Assembly: GCA_018061225.1 (NCBI GenBank)
Contig: JAGOUK010000091.1
Span: 1 to 5,812, forward strand
Length of the DNA stretch: 5,812 bases
From: Candidatus Omnitrophota bacterium
GTDB lineage: Bacteria; Omnitrophota; Gorgyraeia; 2-02-FULL-51-18; JAGOUK01
Direction of reading: 5' to 3'
The position numbers and the translations under genes were made by a program. The notes beneath the pieces were generated by a model. That model saw only the letters and a program-made list of their open reading frames with translations, searched no databases and was not told where the DNA came from. Shown piece after piece: positions 1 to 5,812 of the stretch. Position 1 is the stretch's first letter. The number at the start of each line of letters is the position of its first letter.

Positions 1-1109
1 GTTACATTGATCAAAATTGCTTCCTGGAAGCAAAAATCATAAACAGGCTTGCCCGGCTCAGTCAGTTCCATCGCCACGAGCAGTCCCTTGCCGCGCACAT
101 CGCTGACAAGTTTAGGATACTTCGCCTTGAGCCGCTCCAAACCTTTGAGCAGATATGCGCCCATCTTTCGGGCATGGGGCAGAATTTTTTCTGATTCGAT
201 GGCTTCCACCACGCCAAGCGCGGCGGCGCAAGCGATCGGGCTTCCCCCGAAGGTACTCGCGTGCATCCCGGGCTTGAACGTGTCCTGAACTTTGCGCCCG
301 CACACCAACGCGCCGATGGGAAAGCCGCTGCCCAGCGATTTGGCCAAGGTCATGATGTCGGGCACCACGCCGGTGTGTTTGAAGCCAAACCATTCGCCCG
401 TGCGCCCAAAGCCCGTCTGCACCTCGTCAGCGATATAGAGAATGTCTTTTGCCTTACAAATCTTCCGCACCTCGTTCATGTACACTTGAGAAGCGATGTT
501 GACTCCGCCCTCTCCCTGCACCGGCTCGATCATGATCGCGATCGTTTTGGAGGTGATCGCCTTTTTGAGCAGTGCCAGGTCATTGAGCGGCACCATCTTG
601 AACCCGCCCAACAGCGGCAGCACGCCCTTTTGATACTTGAGCTGTCCGGTCGCCGACATCGCGCCCATGGTCCGGCCATGAAAGGACCGGAACATCGTGA
701 TGATCTCCGTGCGGTTGGTCGCGAAGCCGTACGCCCTGGCCAGCTTGATCGCGCCTTCGACCGCCTCAGCGCCTGAGTTACAAAAAAATACTTTTCCGGG
801 AAAAGAGCGCTTAACGATGGCCGCGGCCAGCTCACCCTGTCCCTGATGATAAAAATTATTCGGCAGATGGATCAGCTGTCCCGCCTGCTTAGCGATCGCG
901 CCCGAAACCTTCGGGTGGCAATGTCCCAGACCCGAAACAGCCCAGCCCGAAAAGTAATCCAGGAATTTTCGGCCGTTGGAATCCCACAGCCACACATCTT
1001 TGCCGCGCGTAAACACGATCGGCTGCTTGGTGTAGCATCCGACCACGAAATCCGCGTACTGCTTGATGATCTTGGGAGCGGAGACCGCCTGAGTTTTGCT
1101 TTTTTTCAT
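1..1109 (-). CDS. argD: Acetylornithine aminotransferase ArgD, 3' end cut by window edge
   Basis: This is a PLP-dependent class-III aminotransferase that converts N-acetylglutamate-5-semialdehyde and glutamate to N-acetylornithine and 2-oxoglutarate in the cytoplasm. I translated it by hand: 369 complete codons without a stop, running off the left edge. Visible landmarks are GWAVSGLGHCHPKV (about 55-68), the phosphate-binding NSGAEAVEGAIKLAR (111-125), FHGRTMGAMSATG (143-155), EPVQGEGGV (195-203), DEVQTGFGRTG (228-238, with Asp228 expected to contact the pyridine nitrogen) and TLAKSLGSGFPIGA (254-267, with Lys257 as the Schiff-base lysine). The family is usually about 390-410 residues, so roughly 25-40 residues are missing. 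The ATG start overlaps the argB stop as ATGA, with no clear Shine-Dalgarno, which suggests translational coupling. Related class-III enzymes (succinylornithine or ornithine aminotransferases) share these motifs; the arg cluster context decides for ArgD. Confidence 0.95.
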   Translation of the reverse strand, partial: MKKSKTQAVSAPKIIKQYADFVVGCYTKQPIVFTRGKDVWLWDSNGRKFLDYFSGWAVSGLGHCHPKVSGAIAKQAGQLIHLPNNFYHQGQGELAAAIVKRSFPGKVFFCNSGAEAVEGAIKLARAYGFATNRTEIITMFRSFHGRTMGAMSATGQLKYQKGVLPLLGGFKMVPLNDLALLKKAITSKTIAIMIEPVQGEGGVNIASQVYMNEVRKICKAKDILYIADEVQTGFGRTGEWFGFKHTGVVPDIMTLAKSLGSGFPIGALVCGRKVQDTFKPGMHASTFGGSPIACAAALGVVEAIESEKILPHARKMGAYLLKGLERLKAKYPKLVSDVRGKGLLVAMELTEPGKPVYDFCFQEAILINV

Positions 1110-1969
1110 CGTTTGACGATTTCGGTTCCGATACCTTTGTCGGTGAAGATTTCTAGCAGCAGCGCGTGCGGCACCATGCCGTTGATGATATGCGCCTTCT
1201 TAACGCCGCGATCCATCGCCCGCAGACACGCGCGGACCTTGGGGATCATTCCGCCGCCGATAATGCCTTTTTGAAACAACTCTTCGGCTTCCGCATACTT
1301 CACCTGCGAAATCAGTGTCGACGGATCCTTCACGTCAGCCAAGATGCCGTCCTTATCCGTGAGCAGCACAAATTTTAGCGCCTTAAGCTCGCGCGCGATT
1401 TCCGCGGCCGCAGTGTCGGCATTCACGTTGTACGCGAAGCCGTCCTTGCCCACGCCAATCGGCGAAATCACCGGAATAATATCGCTCGTCACCAGCTTCT
1501 CGAGAATGGCGACATTGCAGTCCGTGACGTCGCCCACATACCCCATGTCCACGCCGTCGACTTCCGCGTGTTTGCGGGTCATGATCAGATGATCGTCCTT
1601 ACCGGACAGGGAGATGGCGCTGCCGCCCAGCGAGATGAGCTCGCGAACAATGTCGCGATTGACCTCTGACAAGGCCTCGTCGACGACTTCCATCGTGTCT
1701 TCATCCGTCACGCGGATACCGTTCGCAAAAATTGCCTTCTTGCCTTTGGCCTCAAGCTTCTTGTTGATGAAAGGTCCGCCGCCGTGCACCAACACCGGCC
1801 GCATGCCGACAAAGCTCATGAAGACGATGTCCTGCAGCATGTCCTTGCGAATCACAGGATCGAGCATGGCCGAGCCGCCGTATTTGATGACCACGATCTT
1901 CTCAAAGAAGCTCTGGATATACGGCAGCGCCTCGATCATCACGTCGGCTTTGGCGATATACTTTTCCAT
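1106..1969 (-). CDS. argB: Acetylglutamate kinase ArgB
   Basis: It phosphorylates N-acetyl-L-glutamate with ATP to give N-acetylglutamyl 5-phosphate, the second step of arginine synthesis and the usual point of arginine feedback. This amino acid kinase fold protein is 287 residues from the ATG used here. Motifs in order are KYGGSAM (from Lys29, phosphate binding), LVHGGGP (HGGG at 62-65), NGIRVTDEDT (Arg86, substrate), YNVNADTAA (Asn181, Asn183, Asp185), LLTDKDGI (about 203-210) and GGGMIPKV (Lys244). The N-terminal stretch before KYGG (ADVMIEALPYIQSF) matches the extra helix of hexameric arginine-inhibited kinases, and the C-terminal HALLLEIFTDKGIGTEIV resembles their arginine site; sensitivity is therefore inferred. 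An in-frame GTG at 1984 would add five residues (MEPAQ) but has no Shine-Dalgarno. The ATG has a weak GGA about 10 nt upstream and a family-like N-terminus. It follows argJ by 31 nt (16 nt from the GTG) and overlaps argD by 4 nt. Confidence 0.96.
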   Translation of the reverse strand: MEKYIAKADVMIEALPYIQSFFEKIVVIKYGGSAMLDPVIRKDMLQDIVFMSFVGMRPVLVHGGGPFINKKLEAKGKKAIFANGIRVTDEDTMEVVDEALSEVNRDIVRELISLGGSAISLSGKDDHLIMTRKHAEVDGVDMGYVGDVTDCNVAILEKLVTSDIIPVISPIGVGKDGFAYNVNADTAAAEIARELKALKFVLLTDKDGILADVKDPSTLISQVKYAEAEELFQKGIIGGGMIPKVRACLRAMDRGVKKAHIINGMVPHALLLEIFTDKGIGTEIVKR

Positions 1970-2000
1970 TTGCGCGGGTTCCACGGTTAGGTCGGGTTGG

Positions 2001-3233
2001 TTAAGTGCGGTAAGCCGAGTTGATCTTCACGTACTGCGTGGACAAATCGCTGGTCCAAACCGTCGCGGCCTTCTTGCCGAGCCCCAGATCAACGGTGATG
2101 CGAATATCCTGCTTCCGGAAGATCTTTGCGAGCGCCGCTTCGTTTTCGCCAAATCCTTGCTCAGCCTTCAAGACTGTGAAGGGACCGATCTTGATCTGGA
2201 GCTTGGCCGGATCGATGGCGACTGAAGAATAACCGATGCTCGCGGCAATGCGGCCCCAGTTGGGGTCGCAGCCATAAAGCGCTGTCTTCACGAGCTTGGA
2301 GCACGCGATGGACATAGCCACCTTGCGGGCGTCTTCCGCCGTCTTGGCGTTCTTGACCGCGATCTCAACAAATTTTGTCGCTCCCTCCGCGTCCCGGATC
2401 ATGGCCTTGGCCATGTCCACGCAGATATCCTCCAGCGCGTCGAGAAATTTACGGAAGTCCGGCGTGTTCTCCCGGATCGCGGCGTTCTTGGCGCGGCCGT
2501 TAGCCAGGACCAAGACCATGTCATTGGTCGATTGGTCGCCGTCGACGCTGATCATGTTGAAGCTTTTGCCGACCGCGCGATTCAGCGCTGACTTGAGCGC
2601 CGCTTCACCGATCACAGCATCGGTGGTCACGAAACACAGCATCGTCGCGTGCCGCTGACCGTTGACCGTCATGAAGGGATGCATCATTCCCGAACCTTTG
2701 GAGATCGCCGCGATGCGCACACTGCGCCCGCCGATACGGATCTTGTAAGCTTTTTCCTTGGTGACCAGGTCAGTCGTGAGAATGGCTTCGGCAGCATCTT
2801 CGCTGGCTTGCTGCCCCGTCCGGACACCTTCGGCCAATTCCTGCATCCCCTCCGCGATCCGGTGGATGGGCAGCCGTTGACCAATAACGCCGGTGGAAGC
2901 GGTCAGCACCAGCGACGGGGATATCCCCAGAGCTTTGGCGGCATATTCCGCCATCATCGCGTTGTGGCGTTTGCCGATCGTCCCCGTGAGACAGTTGGCA
3001 TTGCCCGAATTCGCGAGAATGGCCTGCGCCTGACCATTCTTGAGCTGCTTAATATTGAAGTGAACGCAGGACGCTTTGAGCTGATTGGTCGTAAAAACGC
3101 CGGCGGCGACACACGGTGTTTCGGATGCGATGAGCATGAGATCGCGCTTCTTGGATTTCTTAATTCCGCAGAAGATCCCGTTCGCTTTAAAGCCCTGCGG
3201 CGCGGTGATGCCGCCCCGTATCGATTCCTTCAT
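2001..3233 (-). CDS. argJ: Glutamate N-acetyltransferase ArgJ (ornithine acetyltransferase)
   Basis: It transfers the acetyl group from N-acetylornithine to glutamate, releasing ornithine and recycling the acetyl group; some homologues also use acetyl-CoA to make N-acetylglutamate, which cannot be told from sequence alone. The 410-residue length is normal. ArgJ precursors cleave themselves at an Ala-Thr bond, and the new N-terminal Thr is the nucleophile. Here that is Ala196-Thr197 in HATMLCFVTTDA. Other family landmarks are ANSGNANCLTG (74-84), TASTGVIGQRLP (111-122, oxyanion-hole TG), SKGSGMMHP (178-186), DGDQSTNDMVLVLANG (231-246, with Gln where Thr is common), EGATKFVEI (283-291), YGCDPNWGRIAASIGYS (320-336) and the C-terminal YVKINSAYRT. 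Unusually, seven residues (TVNGQRH, 189-195) sit between the HPxM and ATML motifs, which are normally contiguous. The ATG abuts the argC stop (TAAATG), with AGAGGG at 3244-3249 as ribosome binding site inside argC. Confidence 0.96.
   Translation of the reverse strand: MKESIRGGITAPQGFKANGIFCGIKKSKKRDLMLIASETPCVAAGVFTTNQLKASCVHFNIKQLKNGQAQAILANSGNANCLTGTIGKRHNAMMAEYAAKALGISPSLVLTASTGVIGQRLPIHRIAEGMQELAEGVRTGQQASEDAAEAILTTDLVTKEKAYKIRIGGRSVRIAAISKGSGMMHPFMTVNGQRHATMLCFVTTDAVIGEAALKSALNRAVGKSFNMISVDGDQSTNDMVLVLANGRAKNAAIRENTPDFRKFLDALEDICVDMAKAMIRDAEGATKFVEIAVKNAKTAEDARKVAMSIACSKLVKTALYGCDPNWGRIAASIGYSSVAIDPAKLQIKIGPFTVLKAEQGFGENEAALAKIFRKQDIRITVDLGLGKKAATVWTSDLSTQYVKINSAYRT
2649..2669 (-). repeat. 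In-frame 21-nt insertion with 7-nt tandem repeat in argJ
   Basis: Read on the coding strand, two perfect copies of ACGGTCA stand side by side (plus-strand 2656-2662 and 2663-2669), followed by GCGGCAC, which shares only the CGG core. Together they encode TVNGQRH, exactly the segment that separates PFM from ATML at the self-cleavage site. A 7-nt unit changes frame unless present in multiples of three, so two copies plus seven further bases restore frame. Origin by slippage is an inference; the repeat itself is directly visible. Confidence 0.6.
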
Positions 3234-4295
3234 TTATTTCAAGCCCTCTTGTTCTTTAAGCCCGAACACCAGATTCATATTCTGCACGGCCTGTCCCGCA
3301 GCGCCCTTCACAAGGTTGTCGATAGCTGACACGATCACGATCACGCCGGTGTGCTCGCGGACCCCGACGCCGATGTGGCATTGATTGGTCCCGTTGACGT
3401 TCCGGAGCTCCGGAAACTCCCCTTCGGGCAAAAGCTGCACGAACGGTTCCGAGGCGTATTTGGCCGAGTAAATTTTCCGCAGCTCCGAGGTGGTGACGGG
3501 CTTCGACGGCGTCACATAAATGGTCGCTAAGATTCCGCGGTTGATCGGCAAAAGATGCGGCACGAAGGCAAACGGCAATCCGTGCGCCCCCGTGGACGAT
3601 GCATGCTTACCGCCGAGCGTCGAAACGCCCGACAACCCTTGCCGAATTTCTGCTTCATGCTGATGCCCGAGCACCTTGTACGCCTTGAAGCTTTCCGCGA
3701 TTTCTGAAAAAAGTAAGGACTGTGATGCCTTGCGGCCGGCCCCGGTCACGCCGCTCTTGGCATCAATGATGCAAGGCGCGCTCCAAGAAATCCCCGCTTC
3801 GATGAGCGGCAGCAAAGCCAGCAATGTCGCCGTCGGATAGCACCCCGGATTGGCGACGAGCTTCACGCCCGCCATATCCTTGCGGCGGTATTCGCACAAG
3901 CCATAAACCGCCTGAGGCAGATTGGCCGGGTCTGTATGTTCAAACTGGTAATACTGCGGATACCACGCCGCGTCCTGCAAACGGTAATCCGCGCTGATAT
4001 CAATAACGCGCGCGCCGGCCTTAAGGATCTCTGGCGCCGCCTGCATAGATGTCGAATGCGGCAATGCCAAAAAAACCACATCGCACAAACGCGCCGCTTC
4101 AGCCGCGTCCATGACTTTGCAGTCCAGATCGATCTTTCCCTGGAGGTACGGAAAAAGTTCCTGGATCTTCCGCTTGCGGTCTTCCCGCGTGGCGACATAA
4201 GTCACTTCCACTTGCGGGTGGTCGACGAGAATTTTGAGCAATTCTTCACCGCTATAGCCGGTGACGCCGGCAATGCCGGCACGGATCTTTTTCAC
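3234..4295 (-). CDS. argC: N-acetyl-gamma-glutamyl-phosphate reductase ArgC
   Basis: It reduces N-acetylglutamyl 5-phosphate with NADPH to N-acetylglutamate 5-semialdehyde, the step between ArgB and ArgD. The 353-residue protein begins with a dinucleotide-binding motif, AGVTGYSGEELL (9-20). The catalytic cysteine is Cys152 in ANPGCYPTA, and the general-base histidine region is GHQHEAEI (210-217). FVPHLLPINRGILATIYV (244-261) and the C-terminal HTGVIVIVSAIDNLVKGAAGQAVQNMNL are typical of the family. The start is GTG: an in-frame TAG lies directly upstream, so the gene cannot begin earlier, and the product MKKIRAGIAGVTGY matches family N-termini. No strong Shine-Dalgarno is visible. The segment around 224-239 (Gly-, Ser- and His-rich) looks about ten residues longer than in ArgC proteins I know. 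It is the first gene of the arg unit, with its own promoter about 45 nt upstream, and its stop abuts argJ. Confidence 0.96.
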   Translation of the reverse strand: MKKIRAGIAGVTGYSGEELLKILVDHPQVEVTYVATREDRKRKIQELFPYLQGKIDLDCKVMDAAEAARLCDVVFLALPHSTSMQAAPEILKAGARVIDISADYRLQDAAWYPQYYQFEHTDPANLPQAVYGLCEYRRKDMAGVKLVANPGCYPTATLLALLPLIEAGISWSAPCIIDAKSGVTGAGRKASQSLLFSEIAESFKAYKVLGHQHEAEIRQGLSGVSTLGGKHASSTGAHGLPFAFVPHLLPINRGILATIYVTPSKPVTTSELRKIYSAKYASEPFVQLLPEGEFPELRNVNGTNQCHIGVGVREHTGVIVIVSAIDNLVKGAAGQAVQNMNLVFGLKEQEGLK

Positions 4296-4338
4296 CTAAC
4301 GATCGCTTTCTGATGTGTGATGGAAAAACTTGCGCGTC

Positions 4339-4366
4339 ATTTTATCACCCTGTGGTGTAGAGTCAA
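4339..4366 (-). promoter_or_regulatory. Promoter of argCJBD
   Basis: Minus-strand TTGACT (4361-4366) is followed after 16 nt by TAAAAT (4339-4344), with TGA directly before the -10, giving an extended -10 of form TGnTAAAAT. AT-rich DNA lies upstream of the -35. Transcription would begin near 4332, leaving a leader of under 40 nt before the argC GTG, too short for a riboswitch or attenuator. Its position between the rpsI terminator and argC makes arg transcription independent of the ribosomal genes. A sigma-70-type reading is inferred from consensus match only. Confidence 0.65.
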
Positions 4367-4421
4367 CAAAAATACACATATAATTCTCGTAAGTCCTTTG
4401 TTTTCAATAAGATAGAACAAT

Positions 4422-4474
4422 AAAAAAACGCACCCCGGTTTGGCCTGTCGTAACAGGAGCCGGGGTGCGTTTTT
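4422..4474 (-). terminator. Intrinsic terminator after rpsI
   Basis: A perfect 15-nt inverted repeat (4424-4438 against 4460-4474, core CGCACCCCGG/CCGGGGTGCG flanked by A and T runs) encloses a 21-nt loop. The loop carries its own small hairpin, CCTGT-cgta-ACAGG (4444-4457). On the minus strand the stem is followed by seven T residues (4422-4428), giving a classic rho-independent terminator 20 nt after the rpsI stop. Because the arms end in A and T runs, the plus-strand transcript also has a U-tract, so it could stop transcription in both directions, although no plus-strand gene is seen. Confidence 0.92.
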
Positions 4475-4493
4475 GAGTCGTTGTATCGTCGAA

Positions 4494-4922
4494 TTAGCGC
4501 TTCGAGAACTGGAAGCGGCGACGTGCCCCGCGCTGACCGTACTTTTTGCGTTCTTTCATACGGGAGTCGCGGGTCATAAAGGGACCTTTGCGAAGTTCAA
4601 CCTGGAACTTCTCATCCACCTGCGCGAGGCAGCGGGAAATACCGTGACGGATCGCTCCGGCCTGTCCGGCCTTGCCGCCGCCGGCGACGTTCGCGAACAC
4701 GTCGTACTTGGTGGCGCATTGAAGCAATTCCATCGGCTCCATGATATGCATCTGGAGCGTCGGACGATGAAGATAGTCGGTGGACTTTTCGCCGTTGATC
4801 GTGACCTGGCCGGTGCCGTCAAACAATCTCACGCGGGCGTTCGAAGTCTTCCGGCGGCCGGTGGCGGTCGCGACGGGCGTTAACTTTTTGACTTTTTTCT
4901 CTACTGTCGCTTCAGTCGTCAT
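4494..4922 (-). CDS. rpsI: 30S ribosomal protein S9 (uS9)
   Basis: This small-subunit head protein has a C-terminal tail that reaches the P-site tRNA. The 142-residue product shows TGRRKTSNARVRL (21-33), the family signature GGGKAGQAGAIRHGISRCL (81-99; Cys98 stands where Ala is usual) and the basic tail ERKKYGQRGARRRFQFSKR ending in the conserved Ser-Lys-Arg that contacts tRNA. Compared with the about 130-residue Escherichia coli protein it has a slightly longer lysine-rich N-terminus. The ATG overlaps the rplM stop (ATGA, 4919-4922), and AAGGTG at 4931-4936 gives an 8-nt-spaced ribosome binding site inside rplM. The pairing with rplM is the standard bacterial arrangement, which keeps L13 and S9 in balance. 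Confidence 0.98.
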   Translation of the reverse strand: MTTEATVEKKVKKLTPVATATGRRKTSNARVRLFDGTGQVTINGEKSTDYLHRPTLQMHIMEPMELLQCATKYDVFANVAGGGKAGQAGAIRHGISRCLAQVDEKFQVELRKGPFMTRDSRMKERKKYGQRGARRRFQFSKR

Positions 4923-5380
4923 GACTTTTTCACCTTCGTTGCGGGCATATTCAAGGGTTGGGGAGTCTGAGCTTTATGAGGATGCTCGCCTCCGGTGTAC
5001 ACAAAGAGCTTGGTGCGCATGTCATGGCCCAATGCCGTTTTGGGGAGCATTCCCCAGACAGCTTCTTTGATCGGACGGGTCGCGTCCTTCGCGATCACCT
5101 GCTTCAGGCTCGGTTCGCGGAGACCGCTCGGGAAGCCTGAGTAATATTTGTAAGTCTTGTCATCGAGCTTGTTGCCCGAGTAACGGATCTTATCGGCATT
5201 GATGACGATAACATGCGTGCGGCTCGGGATGAAGCGCGTGTACGTGGCCTTGTTTTTGCCCATGAGAACGGATGCCAAATGGGATGCCAAACGTCCGAGA
5301 GTCTGATCCTTGCCGTCAATGATATACCAAGAATCCTTGGCGATCAGGCGGTCTTTTCCGATAGCGGTGCTGGTGCTCAT
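4919..5380 (-). CDS. rplM: 50S ribosomal protein L13 (uL13)
   Basis: This is an early-assembly large-subunit protein that binds 23S rRNA. The 153-residue length is slightly above the usual 140-150. Recognisable segments are WYIIDGKDQTLGRLAS (18-33), the basic MGKNKATYTRFIPS (40-53), HVIVINADKI (56-65), YKYYSGFPSGLRE (77-89) and the family signature AVWGMLPKTALGHDMRTKLFVYTGG (107-131). The C-terminus HPHKAQTPQPL is also typical. The ATG is supported by AAGGA six nt upstream and by the promoter just beyond. About ten residues before the conserved core (MSTSTAIGKD) form a modest N-terminal extension. It is the first gene of the rplM-rpsI unit. The leader is only about 35 nt, leaving little room for a large autoregulatory RNA structure. 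Confidence 0.98.
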   Translation of the reverse strand: MSTSTAIGKDRLIAKDSWYIIDGKDQTLGRLASHLASVLMGKNKATYTRFIPSRTHVIVINADKIRYSGNKLDDKTYKYYSGFPSGLREPSLKQVIAKDATRPIKEAVWGMLPKTALGHDMRTKLFVYTGGEHPHKAQTPQPLNMPATKVKKS

Positions 5381-5386
5381 ATTAAA

Positions 5387-5391
5387 TCCTT
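5387..5391 (-). promoter_or_regulatory. Ribosome binding site of rplM
   Basis: AAGGA on the minus strand lies 6 nt before the ATG at 5380 and fixes the start of rplM; it is the clearest Shine-Dalgarno in the window. Confidence 0.75.
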
Positions 5392-5419
5392 ATATTCCTT
5401 CAGAGATTAAGAGTCGACT

Positions 5420-5448
5420 ATGATATCCGAAGGAGCCTTTATTGTCAA
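5420..5448 (-). promoter_or_regulatory. Promoter of rplM-rpsI
   Basis: A perfect -35 hexamer TTGACA (5443-5448) is followed by a 17-nt spacer and TATCAT (5420-5425), five of six bases of the -10 consensus. It begins 7 nt after the slipin stop codon and would start transcripts near 5413, about 33 nt before the rplM ATG. Consensus hexamers with ideal spacing are what one expects for a highly expressed ribosomal protein unit. Not experimentally tested; based on pattern only. Confidence 0.75.
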
Positions 5449-5455
5449 ACAGTCT

Positions 5456-5812
5456 TCAAGACTTGGTCAGGGCCTTGGTTGCCATGTTCTTCACGAGCTC
5501 CATGAGCTCGATGGGAACCGCCAGGACCACCGTGTTGGAGGCGGTGGGGCCCAGACCGTCGATACTTTGCAGGGTTCTGAGCTGCATGGCGCCGGGGCTC
5601 GCCATCATGATGCGGGCGGCTTCCGCGAGATTTGCGGAGGCGAGCATATCCCCTTCCGCCTTTGTGATATTGGCGCGCTTTTCGCGTTCGGCGGAAGCCT
5701 GACGCGACATCATTTTCTTGAGTTCCTCGGGCACATCTACGTCCTGAATCTTGATCGCGGAAACCGTCAGGCCCCACTGCGAAATTTCTTTGGTGACGAT
5801 CTTTTCGATCTC
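5456..5812 (-). CDS. Slipin/stomatin-type SPFH domain protein, C-terminal part
   Basis: Only the last 118 residues are in the window; the gene continues past the right edge. The visible part starts with EIEKIVTKEISQWGLTVSAI, the end of the SPFH (band 7) domain with its conserved Trp-Gly. IQDVDVPEELKKMMSRQASA and the charged, Ala-rich AEREKRANITKAEGDMLASA follow, a probable coiled coil. Next come AARIMMASPGAMQLRTLQSI, matching the slipin pattern of SP-A-QLR-LQ, and a tail (VVLAVPIELMELV) resembling the usual slipin C-terminus. Slipins are membrane-anchored oligomeric scaffolds, not enzymes, often encoded beside an NfeD protein; such a partner would lie outside this window. A GTG at 5734 is internal, not a start, because the reading frame and family similarity continue to the edge. 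No terminator follows, so readthrough into rplM is possible. Confidence 0.85.
   Translation of the reverse strand, partial: EIEKIVTKEISQWGLTVSAIKIQDVDVPEELKKMMSRQASAEREKRANITKAEGDMLASANLAEAARIMMASPGAMQLRTLQSIDGLGPTASNTVVLAVPIELMELVKNMATKALTKS

Noticed and set aside
261..776. Plus-strand open frame of 171 codons opposite argD
   Set aside because: ArgD motifs are continuous on the other strand; the plus-strand product is a shadow rich in His and Arg with no family resemblance.
2649..3329. Long plus-strand open frame of 226 codons opposite argJ
   Set aside because: It is antisense to a clearly conserved gene, has no recognisable motif, and long antisense frames are expected in GC-rich coding DNA.
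4364..4381. Possible ARG box (TATGTGTATTTTTGTTGA, minus strand) overlapping the argC -35
   Set aside because: The position is right and the left half partly fits, but fewer than half of the informative positions match the known ArgR operator consensus and the right half fails.
5270..5291. Direct repeat GGATGCCAAA, two copies 12 nt apart in rplM
   Set aside because: It encodes LAS-H-LAS in the conserved N-terminal helix of L13 and is most simply coincidence of codon use.
5451..5463. Small hairpin AGTCT-TCA-AGACT with the slipin stop codon in its loop
   Set aside because: Five mostly weak base pairs without a T-run on the minus strand; too weak to call a terminator.
5494..5510. Perfect 7-bp inverted repeat CGAGCTC-CAT-GAGCTCG in the slipin gene
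   Set aside because: It arises from the repeated codons for Glu-Leu in IELMELV, lies inside coding sequence and has no U-tract.
5445..5777. Minus-strand 110-codon frame overlapping the slipin gene
   Set aside because: It is an Arg/Gly/His-rich out-of-frame shadow; the slipin frame carries the conserved pattern.

Overview
The window is bacterial chromosomal DNA of moderately high GC in which every convincing gene is on the minus strand. Read from right to left (5' to 3' of the genes) it holds: the 3' end of a slipin/stomatin-type SPFH gene cut by the right edge; rplM-rpsI (ribosomal proteins L13 and S9); a strong intrinsic terminator; an arginine promoter; and the cluster argC-argJ-argB-argD, with argD cut by the left edge. 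It is densely coding. The only non-coding stretches are about 75 nt before rplM and about 198 nt between rpsI and argC, and both carry recognisable expression signals.

Region by region: 5456-5812 encodes the C-terminal 118 residues of the slipin. At 5381-5455 lie a near-consensus sigma-70-type promoter (TTGACA, 17-nt spacer, TATCAT) and a good ribosome binding site for rplM. rplM and rpsI (5380 down to 4494) overlap by ATGA and form a two-gene unit closed by a hairpin and U-tract at 4422-4474. A second promoter (TTGACT, 16-nt spacer, extended -10 TGATAAAAT) drives argC, argJ, argB and argD. These are packed head to tail: argC and argJ abut as TAAATG, argJ and argB are separated by 16-31 nt depending on the argB start, and argB and argD overlap by ATGA.

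The four arg genes cover steps 2 to 5 of the acetylated route to ornithine. ArgB phosphorylates N-acetylglutamate, ArgC reduces the acyl phosphate to the semialdehyde, ArgD transaminates it to N-acetylornithine, and ArgJ moves the acetyl group back to glutamate, releasing ornithine. Presence of argJ implies the acetyl-recycling version of the pathway. ArgB has the N-terminal helix typical of hexameric, arginine-inhibited kinases, so end-product control probably acts on the enzyme. No convincing ARG box is visible.

The organism cannot be fixed from this sequence. Promoters, gene order (rplM-rpsI next to argC; argCJBD) and protein style fit a Gram-negative-type bacterium. The wording of ArgD (GWAVSGLGHCHP) reminds me of Omnitrophota/PVC-like lineages, but that is a recollection-based guess of low confidence.

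I see no mobile element, CRISPR array, RNA gene, phage gene or undescribed multi-gene system. The most unusual detail is a 21-nt in-frame insertion in argJ, directly before the predicted self-cleavage site and partly made of a 7-nt tandem repeat. A smaller oddity is an extended Gly/Ser/His-rich loop in ArgC.
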